This document shows positions 45,022 through 56,265 of a stretch of DNA of 64,000 nt, piece after piece. The position numbers and the translations under genes were made by a program. Positions within the stretch are counted from its first letter, which is position 1. Each line of letters begins with the position of its first letter. The notes under the pieces were generated by a model. It searched no databases, was not told the origin of the DNA, and was given only the letters and a program-made list of their open reading frames with translations. The stretch spans positions 51,747,493 to 51,811,492 of the forward strand of contig OX419759.1 in NCBI GenBank assembly GCA_948567375.1, in the 5' to 3' direction. The stretch comes from Lunularia cruciata. Lineage: Eukaryota; Streptophyta; Marchantiopsida; Lunulariales; Lunulariaceae.

Positions 45022-45024
<3 letters not shown>

Positions 45025-45107
<83 letters not shown>
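45025..45107. repeat. (GA)n microsatellite inside copia gag
   Basis: About 41 uninterrupted AG units between the end of the gag core and the zinc knuckle. Confidence 0.95.
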
Positions 45108-45109
<2 letters not shown>

Positions 45110-47181
45110 AGATCAAGTGAAAATTAAAATCCAAGGCTAGAAGTAAAGGTTTCAAAGGCAAGTGTTGGGTTTGTGGGAAGGTTGGACATTTCAAGGACTG
45201 TAACAACAAGGATAAAAGTCACCTTTCTGATCAAGCAAGTATTGCTGAGTCATCTGGTTTTATGAATGATGTTCTATGTGTTACCCAAGACAAAGATCAA
45301 TTTGAGGAATCATGGATTTTGCACTCAGGTTGCTCTAACCATATGTGTCTAAATAAGGAGAGGTTTCATGAATACAAACCATTCAATGGAGGATCTGTGA
45401 TAATGGGGAACAACATGGCTTGTAAGGCTATTGGCATTGGTACAATATGCCTTAAGTTGTTTGATGGTGTTGCAAGGATTCTTGCTGATGTGAGACATGT
45501 TCCTGGATTAAAAAAGAATTCTATATCACTAGGCACTTTGGAGTCAAATAGTTGGAGGTGGGGAGCAGAAAATAAAATACTCAAAGTAACAAATGGAGCA
45601 TTGGTTGCAATGAATAGCAAGAAGACAGGAAATCTTTATGAGCTGTGTTGGAGTTCTTTATGAGCTTCATGAGTTATGTTTGGAGATTTAGGGTTACTAG
45701 AGAAGTAGAAATTACTATTTATGGAAAAAAGATCTCATTCCCTTATGGCACCTCCGTTTCCATCATATGAGTGAAAGGGGTCTTAGTAAATTGTCCAATT
45801 AACAACTTCTTAAGGCTCTTAGAAGTTGTAAGTTAAAATTCTATGAGCATTGTGTAACAAGAAACAAATAGAGTGTAAGCTTTTCCACAAGAGTTCACAA
45901 GGAATTTTAGACTTTGTGCATTTTGATCTTTGGTGCCCTGCACTTAAAGCTTCAAAATCTAGAGCATTATATTTTGTATCTTTGGTTGATGATTACTCTA
46001 GGAGAGTATAGATCTACACCATGAAGCAAACATCAGAGGTCCTCTCTATCTTTAAAAAGTGGAAGGCGATGATGGAAAAACAAATGGAAGGAAAGTGAAG
46101 TATTTGAGATATGGTAAAGGTGGAGAATACAAACCTTAGAGTTTGGTAGATATTGTAAGTGTGAACTGATAATTCATTTCTTTAACATACCATGTACCCT
46201 TAAAAAACTGGAGTGGCAGAGCAGATAAATCATACAGTCCTAGAGAGTCTGGGAAGTATGTTAAGCAACACCAGATTTGAGAAGAGCTTTTGGGCATAGG
46301 CTATCAATATGGCTTGTCATTTGGTGAGCATTTCTCCTTCTACCGCTATTGAGTGTAAGACACCTATCGACAAATGGCCAGGTTGGCATGTTGATTATGC
46401 GTCACTTTGATGTTTGGATACATAACTTATGTTCATATTCAATAAGAACAAAGGACAAAGTTAGATCCCAAATAAAGACAATGTATATTCTTGGGATGGA
46501 TACAAAGGAATATAGATTATGTGATCCAAAAAGGTGATGCCTTGTTCTGAGTAGGTATGTAGTTTGTGATGAGACTAACATGATAGAGACAATTAAGAGT
46601 GTAAAAAATGAGACTTGCGATGGATGAGGAGATGAAATCTTTGGCCAAACCAAACTGAGAGACCTGAAAAATTTCCTATGGGAAAGAAGGCAATTGGTTG
46701 CAGATGGATATTTTGGAGGAAGCAAGGATTTCCAAATCAGGGAAACATCAATACAAATCAAGGCTTGTAGCAAATTGTTAAAGCCAAAACAAAATATTGA
46801 CTTCAATGAGATTTTTTCACCAATGGTAAAAATCTCTTCAATTCATGCATTGTTAGTAATAATTGCATTCCATAACTCCGATTTGGAGCAACTAGTGTTA
46901 CAATATCTCTTTTACATGGAGAATTGGAGGAGTGACTTACAAGCATCAACCTGAAGGTTTTGTGGTACCAAGGAAGGAAAACCTAGTTTGCAGGTTACAA
47001 AAGTCTTTATATGGACTAAACCAAAGTCCAAAACTTTGGTACATGAAATTTGATTCTTTCATATTGATGCATGGATATAGAAGAAGTGAGTTGGATTTTT
47101 GAGTGTACCTCAACAAGCCACGTGGACCTAGAGTATTTGATTTAATCATTTTGGTACTATATGTGGATGATATGTTAATTG

Positions 47182-48911
47182 CCAAAGAGAAACACGGGGT
47201 GCACATTTTCAAAAGTAATACTGCAGCTATCAAGTTATATTTAAGATTCATCACTTCTCCCTTCCTCACAATAGGAAAGTTTCTCAATATAGAATTTTAT
47301 CTCCTTGTGGCTTTTCCCTTTTCCATTTACCCTACCCTAAGACACTCAATAAACACTGCCAAATGTTGTGTTTACTTCTCCTTCTTGTCCTTTCTCTTTG
47401 CAGCTCTGAACTTCATTTTTGTGGCAAATATCTTCCAGTAAGACTCCTCCTTTGCTCCAATTTTCTTTGTTTGCAATATCTTCTAGCTTTGTTGTGTTTT
47501 TAAGTCTTCAATTTCCTCCCTTTTTGCTAGGCTAGTGGCCTCAATTTTGGCAAGTCTTATCCTAGTCCTTGTATGCATTACCTCCTTCGACATATTGCTA
47601 TGGCTGTCAAAATTACGTGCAAATTCAAATGCAAACTCTGCAACACTTGTTGACATTTTCCTCCTCTTCCAAAAATCACCCTCAGCTTCCTTCACCGCTT
47701 GCCTTAAATTATTCTCCTTTATGAATATCGGATTTTGCTGCTCCGTGGGTCTACCTCTCCTAGATGAATCATCATTTACTTCATCTCTTAATCCTTAATT
47801 GGATCTCCATGGAATTGAGACGGGCAATGAGTCAAACTCAAAGGGAGTCATATTCTCATCCTCAAGCTCATCTACCATAGGTACATGGGTAGTCTCCTTT
47901 GGCCAGTGTCCTCCTTGGATACAGAGAACTGAAAGCTGATATGGAGTATTGTGAGACGTGAAGCTATCCTCATCTCTTAAAAACTTCCAAGAAACAACAT
48001 AGCCTCCAACCTCCAAGACTCCTACTTCATCTCCTTATTGCAAGCTTACAAAATCATCAACAAAGCTATTCCCTCCAACACTTATATTTTCATCTACATC
48101 AATATTGGTACTCTTGTCCTCAATTCCCATGGTAATTTCAACAATATCATTCTCATCTCCAAGACCCATATTTAAAGATGAGGGAGGGAATATATTTTCT
48201 TTCTCCACAAACATGATATCCATTTGGTAGCAATGAGGACAAAAAAATTCAGTTTATTGTCATTGACCAACACTCATTTGATTTCCATTTCAGTGATCTC
48301 TCCCCTATGCACTTCTCCCTCCAGTCTCTGGCACACTTCTTGATTAATTTTGCACCCTTCATAGTCTTGGGAAACCCAATACCTAAAGTCATCAAATGAT
48401 TTGCATAAACAAGAATGTTGTGCTCTTTTGCACCACTTGCTACCCATCATCTCCCCTATGTATTTGTCTAAAGTGCTCCGAACCCTTGATGTAGTCAAAA
48501 GTTGCATATAGCACTGAGGAATCAAACAAAATCAATCATCAAGTTGCTGCTACTGCTTTGTTTATTGGAAAAGATTTGCTTGTGGCTTGAGGAATTTTAT
48601 CTACATATCATCAACATCTCATCATAGGAGAAGGCACATTCCTTGGAGGATTCAACAGAGGAAGCTTATTTAGAGGACAAGGCATACAAGACCAGTTATT
48701 CATGGAAGGAGGAGGCACTACTAATACCATTCTCAAAAGACTTGGAAATCTCAAGTTTGGACTAACATTTTAAGGAAGTTGTACAATATGATGGATAAGA
48801 ATGTGCACTCAGTGATAAAATTCAGTATGATCTAGACTGTTTTCTAAAAATTTACATGTGTTTGGATGAGCTACAAAAAAAATTGGAGCATAAATAACCA
48901 TCTATAAATTG

Positions 48912-48979
<68 letters not shown>

Positions 48980-49870
48980 CAACCAATTCTGTGCAATCAA
49001 AGTATCAAGATTAAAATCTGCAAAGTTGGCACACATATGCACAAAATCAGAAACAAGAACATCCTTAATTTCTTCATATGCAGGCCAAAGGTGTCTCTAT
49101 TCTTTGAACATGGATGATTGCAAATTGAACCTGTAGCTGTGGAAAAAACTACTTTGACTTCTGAATTTGAATCTCAATTTCATTTGCAAGAGGAGAAAAT
49201 TGATAATAAAAAGGTAAAGGCATCTTCAAATTTGGAAATTTGAAAGTGGAAAACCAAAGCACTCTATTCTTTCACATGACAATTTTTTATATTTGGGACC
49301 AGTAAACCCAGAACTCCTTACTTCCATGTGTCCATTATTTACAAAACCATCTGTAACATTTGAATTCATTCTTAGCTTTGTATGCATGGCTCCTTAAACC
49401 CTAATTTCTTTTTACATAATAATTTGTCCCGGATAAAATAAAATATCTCATATCAAGGTGATGCTTTTCTATGGACGGTACTGGAATTGTGTGTGCCGTA
49501 TTTGTGGGACACCCTAGCTATCTTTTTTCAGGACCAGCCTGCAGTTATCTTCTATAGTTTTTTTTGACGGAAGCGTCTTATTGTTCCACTCCGGATAATT
49601 CATAATTTTTACACTATTCTCTATAACTATCAACAACTTTCACTCAAGTATGAAAATTTTCACTTTTCAATTTATGATTTTCATGTAGAATTTAAATTGT
49701 CATGAGGGTACACTCAGCTAGATCATTCTCACCTTCAAAACTAATACACTCATTGTTAGAATGGTCAATCTGAAAGTCATCAAGAAAAATCATGTCAAAA
49801 CCATTTTTTAAACGAATAAGCTAAAGATATTTTTGTTTTTAAACAATTTGGTAATGGAAAATTTCAAAAA
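47182..49870 (-). mobile_element. Repeat family A, copy 2
   Basis: Minus-strand coding traces, from 5' to 3': 48525-48274 (YIGEMMGSKWCKRAQHSC...SQDYEGC), 48223-48035 (acidic), 48016-47795 (QLSVLCIQGGHWP), 47760-47483 (RRGRPTEQQ, then a charged helical stretch EIEDLKTQQS). Together they look like one decayed protein of several hundred residues; a Myb/trihelix-like origin is only suspected. Copies 1 and 3 have the same order. The left border is the copia fusion at 47182. Confidence 0.6.
48913..48975. repeat. (TA)n microsatellite
   Basis: About 31 TA units within family A copy 2. Copies 1 and 3 have only a short TATATA at the same place, so this expansion is specific to the copy. Confidence 0.93.
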
Positions 49871-51020
49871 TATTCATATTTTCACTTTTTGTAATCTTAT
49901 CGAACTGCTATAGTAATAATTTTGTGCAGCCCATTAGAACTTACTAATTGATTGTGTAAAAACATACATTCGCAATCGCAACAGATTTGATCCTTGATTT
50001 CAGAATTTCATAATTTCATAATTGATTTCATTCCAGGAGCCTCAGGATCTTTCGATGCCATTATATTATTCATCGATCTTCAACTTGTGGCAATGTTTTT
50101 GACCATAGATTGAGACGTGACTGACGTTAATTCGAATTCTAGACCCTCATGTTTGTGTATCAATATTGTCATTGTATACCGTCAAAATCTACATAGCTCT
50201 CATCTTACGTGTGGGTAATATCAGATAACAAGTGGAGACATCCATGTCACTACTTCATTCTCTTATAACCCACCAAACCTTCGGCTGACGATGTACATTT
50301 ATATCAGACTTCTGTAGATTAAACGAGCGTAAAGTAGGAATACCAATCCATATGTAGATCAAAATTCACAACACATATTCCAGTAGATCAGCTGTGTTGC
50401 ACAGCTTTTTTAAGTTTTAATTTATATCAAAGATTCGTACTTAATTCAGTGATTGAGTGATTTATTTTGACTCTTTGAGAACTTTTTTGAGTGCTTCATG
50501 TACCCTATCTAAGCAACTTCTGAGTTAATGATATCAATCATTCATACTATTTGAGTTGGCCATTGTGTCATTCATTTCGACTCTTCGCGTGCTTGTTTGA
50601 GTGCTTCATTGACCCTCTTAAAGGCAACATTTGGATTGAGTGAACTCTACATGAAGTCACTGCGATTGGATATGATAGATTCTACAAATGAGAGTTTGAT
50701 GGACTCGGGTATAAACTCTAGATATGAATCAGTTGTCAGTTGTGTGATTGTTAAGTTAAACTTTGCTTTGAAAACTTGCTGATGCTAGACTCCACATTGT
50801 AGACAGTAATATCCGGCCCTTTCAAATTGCGTTTAATGTGCCCGATGTACATGTTCCTTGCTATGTGGTGATTTTTATTCTTTTTTCCTTGTCTTTCTTA
50901 TGTGATACGTGTGGTTTGGTGGTGCGGAGTATAACATATCAGTAATGATCAAATTATATTATTTCTATAAGAAACAGGAAAATCTCATAAAAGTCCAATT
51001 CAGAAATAAAAAAATATAAA
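49871..51020. repeat. Tail of block 1: diverged family C-like sequence
   Basis: GAATTCTAGACCCTCATGTTTG, AACAAGTGGAGACATCCATG and GCTAGACTCCACATTGTAG correspond in the same order to 41918, 42847 and 43086 of family C, with large divergence. It matches 59250-60105 of block 2 closely; block 2 lacks about 50720-50984. Confidence 0.7.
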
Positions 51021-51402
51021 AGAAAATTTCATAAAGTAGTTCTTTATATGGAAAAAAGATCAAGAATGTAAATTTACGGATGTAGCGGAAGCGTGGGTGG
51101 TTTTAACGGACTCGTTGGACTCGCGTACAGAATTCACATTACAAAAATTTCTCGTTGGGTACCGGTACATTGCCATGGCCATAATCTATTGAATAAGTAT
51201 TAAGTAAACGAGATATAATGATCAAATCGTATTTTACATAGTCATAATATCTATAAATCCAATCTCTTTTCAAAGATAATATATATGTATTATCTGTAGG
51301 GGTTCAATCAGCTTTTTAGTTGCATGGATACGTATATTAAATTATAATCTTGTTGATTGAAATTCAAGGTAAAGTCTCTCTCCGTATGTTAAACATGTCA
51401 AC
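51021..51402. other. Spacer between the two tandem blocks
   Basis: No repeat partner or coding sequence recognised. Confidence 0.4.
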
Positions 51403-52520
51403 TGTTTCTTATTTGAGAATTGTTATGGGTGGGAGCTCTTTTGGAGACATACTTGTAACCAATTTATTGGTCTATGCTCTACTTGTCTCCTCTTGCGATA
51501 TCATTTCAATTTTACTTGAATATTTGCAAGGAAAGAAGGTAGAGATGAATCTGGTGGCTCTAGTTTTTGAAAAGTGTTTGTGCTTTGATTTTTGGCATCC
51601 TTGCATATGATATAGTTACTCTTTGCCTTGATATTCTTCTATTTCTTTAAGAGTATGTCTTTTTACTCTCATTGTCAAACCTTTGGTTCTGAAGATGAGG
51701 AAGAATCTGAAGAGAGAACTATTTTTCTTGGCTTCTTTCTTGACCTTGTCTGGACATGCTGATTCTCATGGTCAAATCAAATCTCTTTCTCAATTAATGC
51801 AGTTGGTGTAGATCCAATTTCTTCAATAGTTACACAATGTATGTTGTATCCACCTTTGTTGACGATGACATAAGAACAAACAAAATCTATTGTCTTCATG
51901 ATGGTGGTTGAGGATTGTTAGGAACAACTTGCTCTAGTACTTTAAAATTCAAACATAGATTTATATAACAAGTTTTCTTTTGGGTTCCATCACTTTGGTG
52001 CACAATGCCTAAGAGCTCTAAAATTGTAAAATACTTCATTATTCAAATTCTATCTTGGTGGTATGATCCTTCACCACGGAAAAATACTAGCATTAGTCTC
52101 TTGGCACATACCTTAATGAGACATATAAAATAGGAAATAGCACTAGGAACCTTTTGAACCACAAACATTGATTCCTCTTTTTCTACAAAATATTCTTGTG
52201 TTTCTCAAACAAGAACCTAATCAATCTTTTATACATGATATGATGGCAGAGTTGTTAAACAGTTAGTACTGGCATGGCCTAGTATACAGCAGGTACTACA
52301 CCAACTTTTTGTAGATGAGTATGAAGGTAATCTCATTCATTCGTTTCACAAACTATGTTGAATTTAAAGTAAGAAATCTTTAATGAGCTCCTCCATTTTA
52401 TTGTCCATTTTCTCAAAGGCCTGTGGAGCTACCATAATTTTATCTCTTCCTTATCCTTTTTTCTCTCTTTGGTGCTCCCACTCATCTTAAGATGAAGATG
52501 ACCTTGACAAAGAGAAAGTT
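51403..52520 (-). mobile_element. Ty3/gypsy gag remnant, second copy
   Basis: Direct match to 38635-39766, with many point differences and small indels. Non-coding now. Confidence 0.8.
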
Positions 52521-52527
52521 ATAGAAG

Positions 52528-53110
52528 AACTCAAATGAATGAAAAAATAGTAACCTTTGTGAAGACATCCTCTTCTTATTGCTTCTTCACCTTCCATTTA
52601 ATACCATTAGCTATTATCTAGAGGTGGAAATTGGCATGATAATATTTTGAAGGATATTATATATGATGGTCTAAATGGATCAGATAGACATGTTACCAAA
52701 ATAGTACTTTCAGTAATAGTGTAGAGGTCTAAAACATACTAGAAACTTCAAAGCCAATTTTGGAGGCCTAAATGGCTGAATTAGACCTCAAAGAATGGTC
52801 TGCCCCCCTTTATGATAGACATAGCGGTCATCAAGGGGAAATTGAAAGGGGTGGAGTTCACTGACATGTCACCAATCCATGTATCTGATTCAAGGTGCAA
52901 CTCCCTTTGAGTAGATACTCTTTGCCAAGGTGTTCCTTTGGGGCCTTGGCGGAATTTTGAGGCCGTTTGGGTTATGGGTTAAGTGAATATGAAGGCCGGG
53001 TTACTACTCAAGCCTTAAGCAGTCCTCACGTTTGAGATTTAAGAGGGTTGATCCAATTCCATTTGAGATTTAGTTCCACGTGGGAGGAACAACCTCAACT
53101 CGTTCTAGTT
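52528..53110 (+). repeat. Dispersed repeat family B, copy 6
   Basis: Matches copies 4 and 5. Lacks the 44-bp duplication of copy 5. Confidence 0.85.
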
Positions 53111-55307
53111 TTGTACTCTTTTTCTTAAGGCAATAAAATAGGGTGACTGCACTTGAGACGAGTGTCGATTAGGGTAACACTTATTGGACGCTCTCCTCTC
53201 TGTTGATCTCTTCCTTTTCCATCATGGATTTGTGATTCTTACTTTCAACCTGGAACCTTTAGAGATCGAGTGTATAGGTTTTGAAATTTCTATCAAAAGA
53301 CAATCCATACATCCTTTTTGCTCTAAATTCCAAATGATGTAGCAACTGATAATTGGGGGTTTTCTCAAGGTCGAAGCGTGGTAGAGAGTATTACTTCATG
53401 TAAAAATATGAAACTTGGCATAAAGACATTCAGTTGCAATGAGACTTGAAATTAGAATATCTCTCACGATAAAAATTAAAACTTACTCTAATTGCTAGTC
53501 TAAAAATATAAATAGGCAATGGCAACAATTTTGATCCTTGATTTTCATCATTCAACTATATTCACGAGCTTCAGGACCTTTCAATGGCGTCATCTTTTTC
53601 ATCGATCTTCAACTTGAAGGCACTTCCCTTGTGAAAGGTGCCAAAGGTTATTGACCCCAGTTACGAGAAATGAAGATTTTGTTTTGAATGCCCCTTTCGT
53701 CCTGTCATGTTACCGACCGGGGATCAACGGGTTGTATTCTCGTTTATATTACCATTTGCCGAAATATGAATTTCGGCTACGGCGACTGCCGAAGAAACGG
53801 ATGTGCGATGCGGCGCAACGAGAGATTTGCACCATGGGAATCGAGCTCCATGGTTCAAGGGGCCCGCATCTTCACTTTGGGGATGATGAACGCCGATACT
53901 CATATTGGGTGTGTTCGTGAAGGTCCGCTTGAATTCTCTGACAGAGTACGTCAGTCCATATGAGGATGGGGTATTTATTGGATCCTTTGTAGACTCTATG
54001 GTAGAGGTCCTATTCTGATTCAAATTTTGTTCTACATCTCTTGTTACGATGTGATCACGTTGCAAACCGTTACCATCAGGTTGTTTCGTTTGAGTAGACG
54101 TTTGGGACAAACCGTCGATTTGGACTGAGAACTACATCAGCTGAACAACTGAGATTGAGACTGATGCTGATTAGTCTGAAATCGAACCCAATCTCATGAG
54201 AACGTACAATGAATTCCCAAAGTTCAGACTTCATTAATTTCCATATCAACATGGAACCTTACATATTAAAACTTAACACCGATAGCATTTACAGATAAGA
54301 TTGTTACTCATTTCTTCCCTGATGAGTAGATTGCCGCTTCAAAAGCAGCGGGGACTCCGTTATGCGGACCGGCCGGTGGATCATGCATAAACCTCCGAAA
54401 TCCAGGAACTACAGAAGAATATCACGTTCTCCAACAGTAGAGTGGAATTCAATATTTATCACGTTATCGCTTTCACAAATTTGATATGAGATTCTCGCTG
54501 ATGTGGCATCCGCATCGTTTTGCGTTCTATCTCTTGGCCCACACGGGCAATTGGAGCTTGTGGAAATTTTGTACGATCATATATTGGTACGTGACAACCA
54601 ACTTTTGCGAATTCCAGACCCTCATGTTTGGGTATCCATAATATAATCGTATCATCCCGATACCGTTTCTATCTATACAGTTTGTTGCAGACCCACTTTG
54701 TAGCTAACCACGTATCTGAAGAAGCTCTCCATACCGTCTGGTATGGGTGTCGGTTTTCTCCCTAGCACCTTTCCTTATTTGAACGTGTATATCAATCTCA
54801 AGCTAGAGTCTTGATTGATCAGCGTAACTCGCCGTAGGCCATGATCTAGAAACTCTTTACCTGTAAAATCAACAATGATCATGCATTCCATTTGCACTTC
54901 GAAAGAACATTGAACAATCTAACAAGAGCTCGTTCACCAAAGCATACGTTTGAAATGATCATGTGGACTGTCCTAGAAACGATTGTCTAGCTAGAACGGT
55001 ATTTCTCGAGGCTGATGGTGATGATATTCACAAATGGCAGACTAAAGATGTCACCTGTAAAGGTATTAGCCGATCTGATAGTACCAACGTCACTGTTGTC
55101 CAGGGCTGCAAGGATGTCATAATCTCTAGATCATCCACGATCGTTGCATGCGCTGATACATACTCAGGTTTCTCAGCACCCGTATACTCCACCATTGTAG
55201 GAAGCTCCAGTACATAGTACATATGTCTAATCTGATCTATATGTATGTGAAGGCCGGCTTACCACGTAGGCCGTCCTAGACTTAACCAATGACTTCGATA
55301 AGGAGTT
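53110..55307. repeat. Repeat family C, copy 2
   Basis: Close match to 40400-42600. ORFs 53651-53920 (+), 53688-53963 (+) and 53724-54110 (-) correspond to those of copy 1 without new stops. Function unknown. Confidence 0.75.
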
Positions 55308-55500
55308 ATGGACTAATCCAAAGTCCAAGACTTAGGTACATGAAATTTGGGTATAAACTCTAGTTTGGGTTTGTCTAAATGGGGTACATGAAATTGACTT
55401 AGGTACATGAAATTTGGCTCTAAACTTAAGTTTTGGACTTAACCAAAGTCTTGGACTAAACCAAAGTCCATGACTTTGGTACATGAAATTTGATTCTTTC
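55308..55500. repeat. Scrambled short repeats at the C/copia join
   Basis: GTACATGAAATTTG or close variants occur four times, and ACCAAAGTC-type blocks several times, all derived from the copia sequence matching about 47015-47050. Confidence 0.75.
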
Positions 55501-56265
55501 ATGTTGAAGCATCGATATAAAGGAACTGAAATGATTTTTGAGTGTACCTCAAGAAGCTATGTGGACCTAGAGTATTTGATTTTATCATTTTGGTACTACA
55601 TGTGGATGATATGCTGATTGCCATGGAGGTTATGGTTAAGGTGGAGAAATTGAAAGAAAAACTTGGTTAGGAGTTTGATATGAAGGATTTATCTTCTTCA
55701 AAGGTGGTGCTTGGGATTGAAATCCACCAGGATAAGAGCAAAGGAAAGTTATGGATATCTGAAAGGAGATATTTGGAAAAGTTACTTGCTCATTTTGGCA
55801 TGGAAAATGCAAAACCAGTGAGCACTCCAATGGCAAGTCATTTAAGGATATAGCTTGAGCAATGACCATCAAATGAGGAGGAGAGAAAATTAATGTCAAA
55901 TATTCCTTATGAGTGCTATTTGGAGTTTAATGATGCTATGGTCTGCACTAGACCAGACATCTCACATGCTTTGAGTATGGTGAGCATATACATGGAAAAT
56001 CTAGAGAAACAACCTGTATAAATTTTGATGTGGATAGTTTGTTACTTGAAAGGGACTATAAATATTGGCATTTTCTTTGATGTGTAGAAGGACCAAGAAG
56101 GAGAAATTAGAGGGTTTGTAGACTCTGATTTTGCAGGAGACTTGGATAAGAGAAGGTCTGCAACATGATTTATTTTTACACTAGTGGTGCAGTAAGTTGG
56201 AAGTCTACTCTCTAATCTATTGTTGCTCTTTCCACTCCAGATGCAGAATATATGGCAACAACTGG
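55500..56265 (+). mobile_element. Ty1/copia remnant: reverse transcriptase end and RNase H
   Basis: From FIILVLHVDDMLIA (catalytic box) through WISERRYLEKLL, YECYLEF.DAMVCTRPDISHAL, VCYLKGTINIG, GFVDSDFAGDLDKR, to STPDAEYMATTGATKE. This is the standard copia order with some stops. It continues the sequence that stops at 47181 in block 1, then joins family A at the same bases. Copia sequence after TKE is missing. Confidence 0.9.

Larger units (their letters stand above)
44313..47181 (+). mobile_element. Ty1/copia retrotransposon, 5' LTR to partial reverse transcriptase, decayed
   Basis: Gag from about 44398 (MAGVISISKAKFAMQKFDGQ), zinc knuckle CWVCGKVGHFKDC near 45163, protease WILHSGCSNHM (45313 onward), pre-integrase LWHLRFHHMSERGL near 45745, integrase traces, reverse transcriptase with DFNEIFSPMVKISSI (near 46800) and the catalytic LYVDDMLIA ending near 47180. 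The protease motif is HSG instead of DSG, so its catalytic Asp is lost, and the zinc knuckle is one residue short. The element stops directly after the YVDD box and is fused to family A. Many stops. Confidence 0.9.
38635..51020 (+). repeat. Tandem segmental block, copy 1 (12.4 kb)
   Basis: Order: gypsy gag, family B (39767-40397), family C (40400-43270), copia 5' part (43931-47181), family A (47182-49870), degenerate C-like tail (49960-50950). The same order recurs at 51403-60105, minus 42600-46990. Strand is nominal. Confidence 0.85.
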
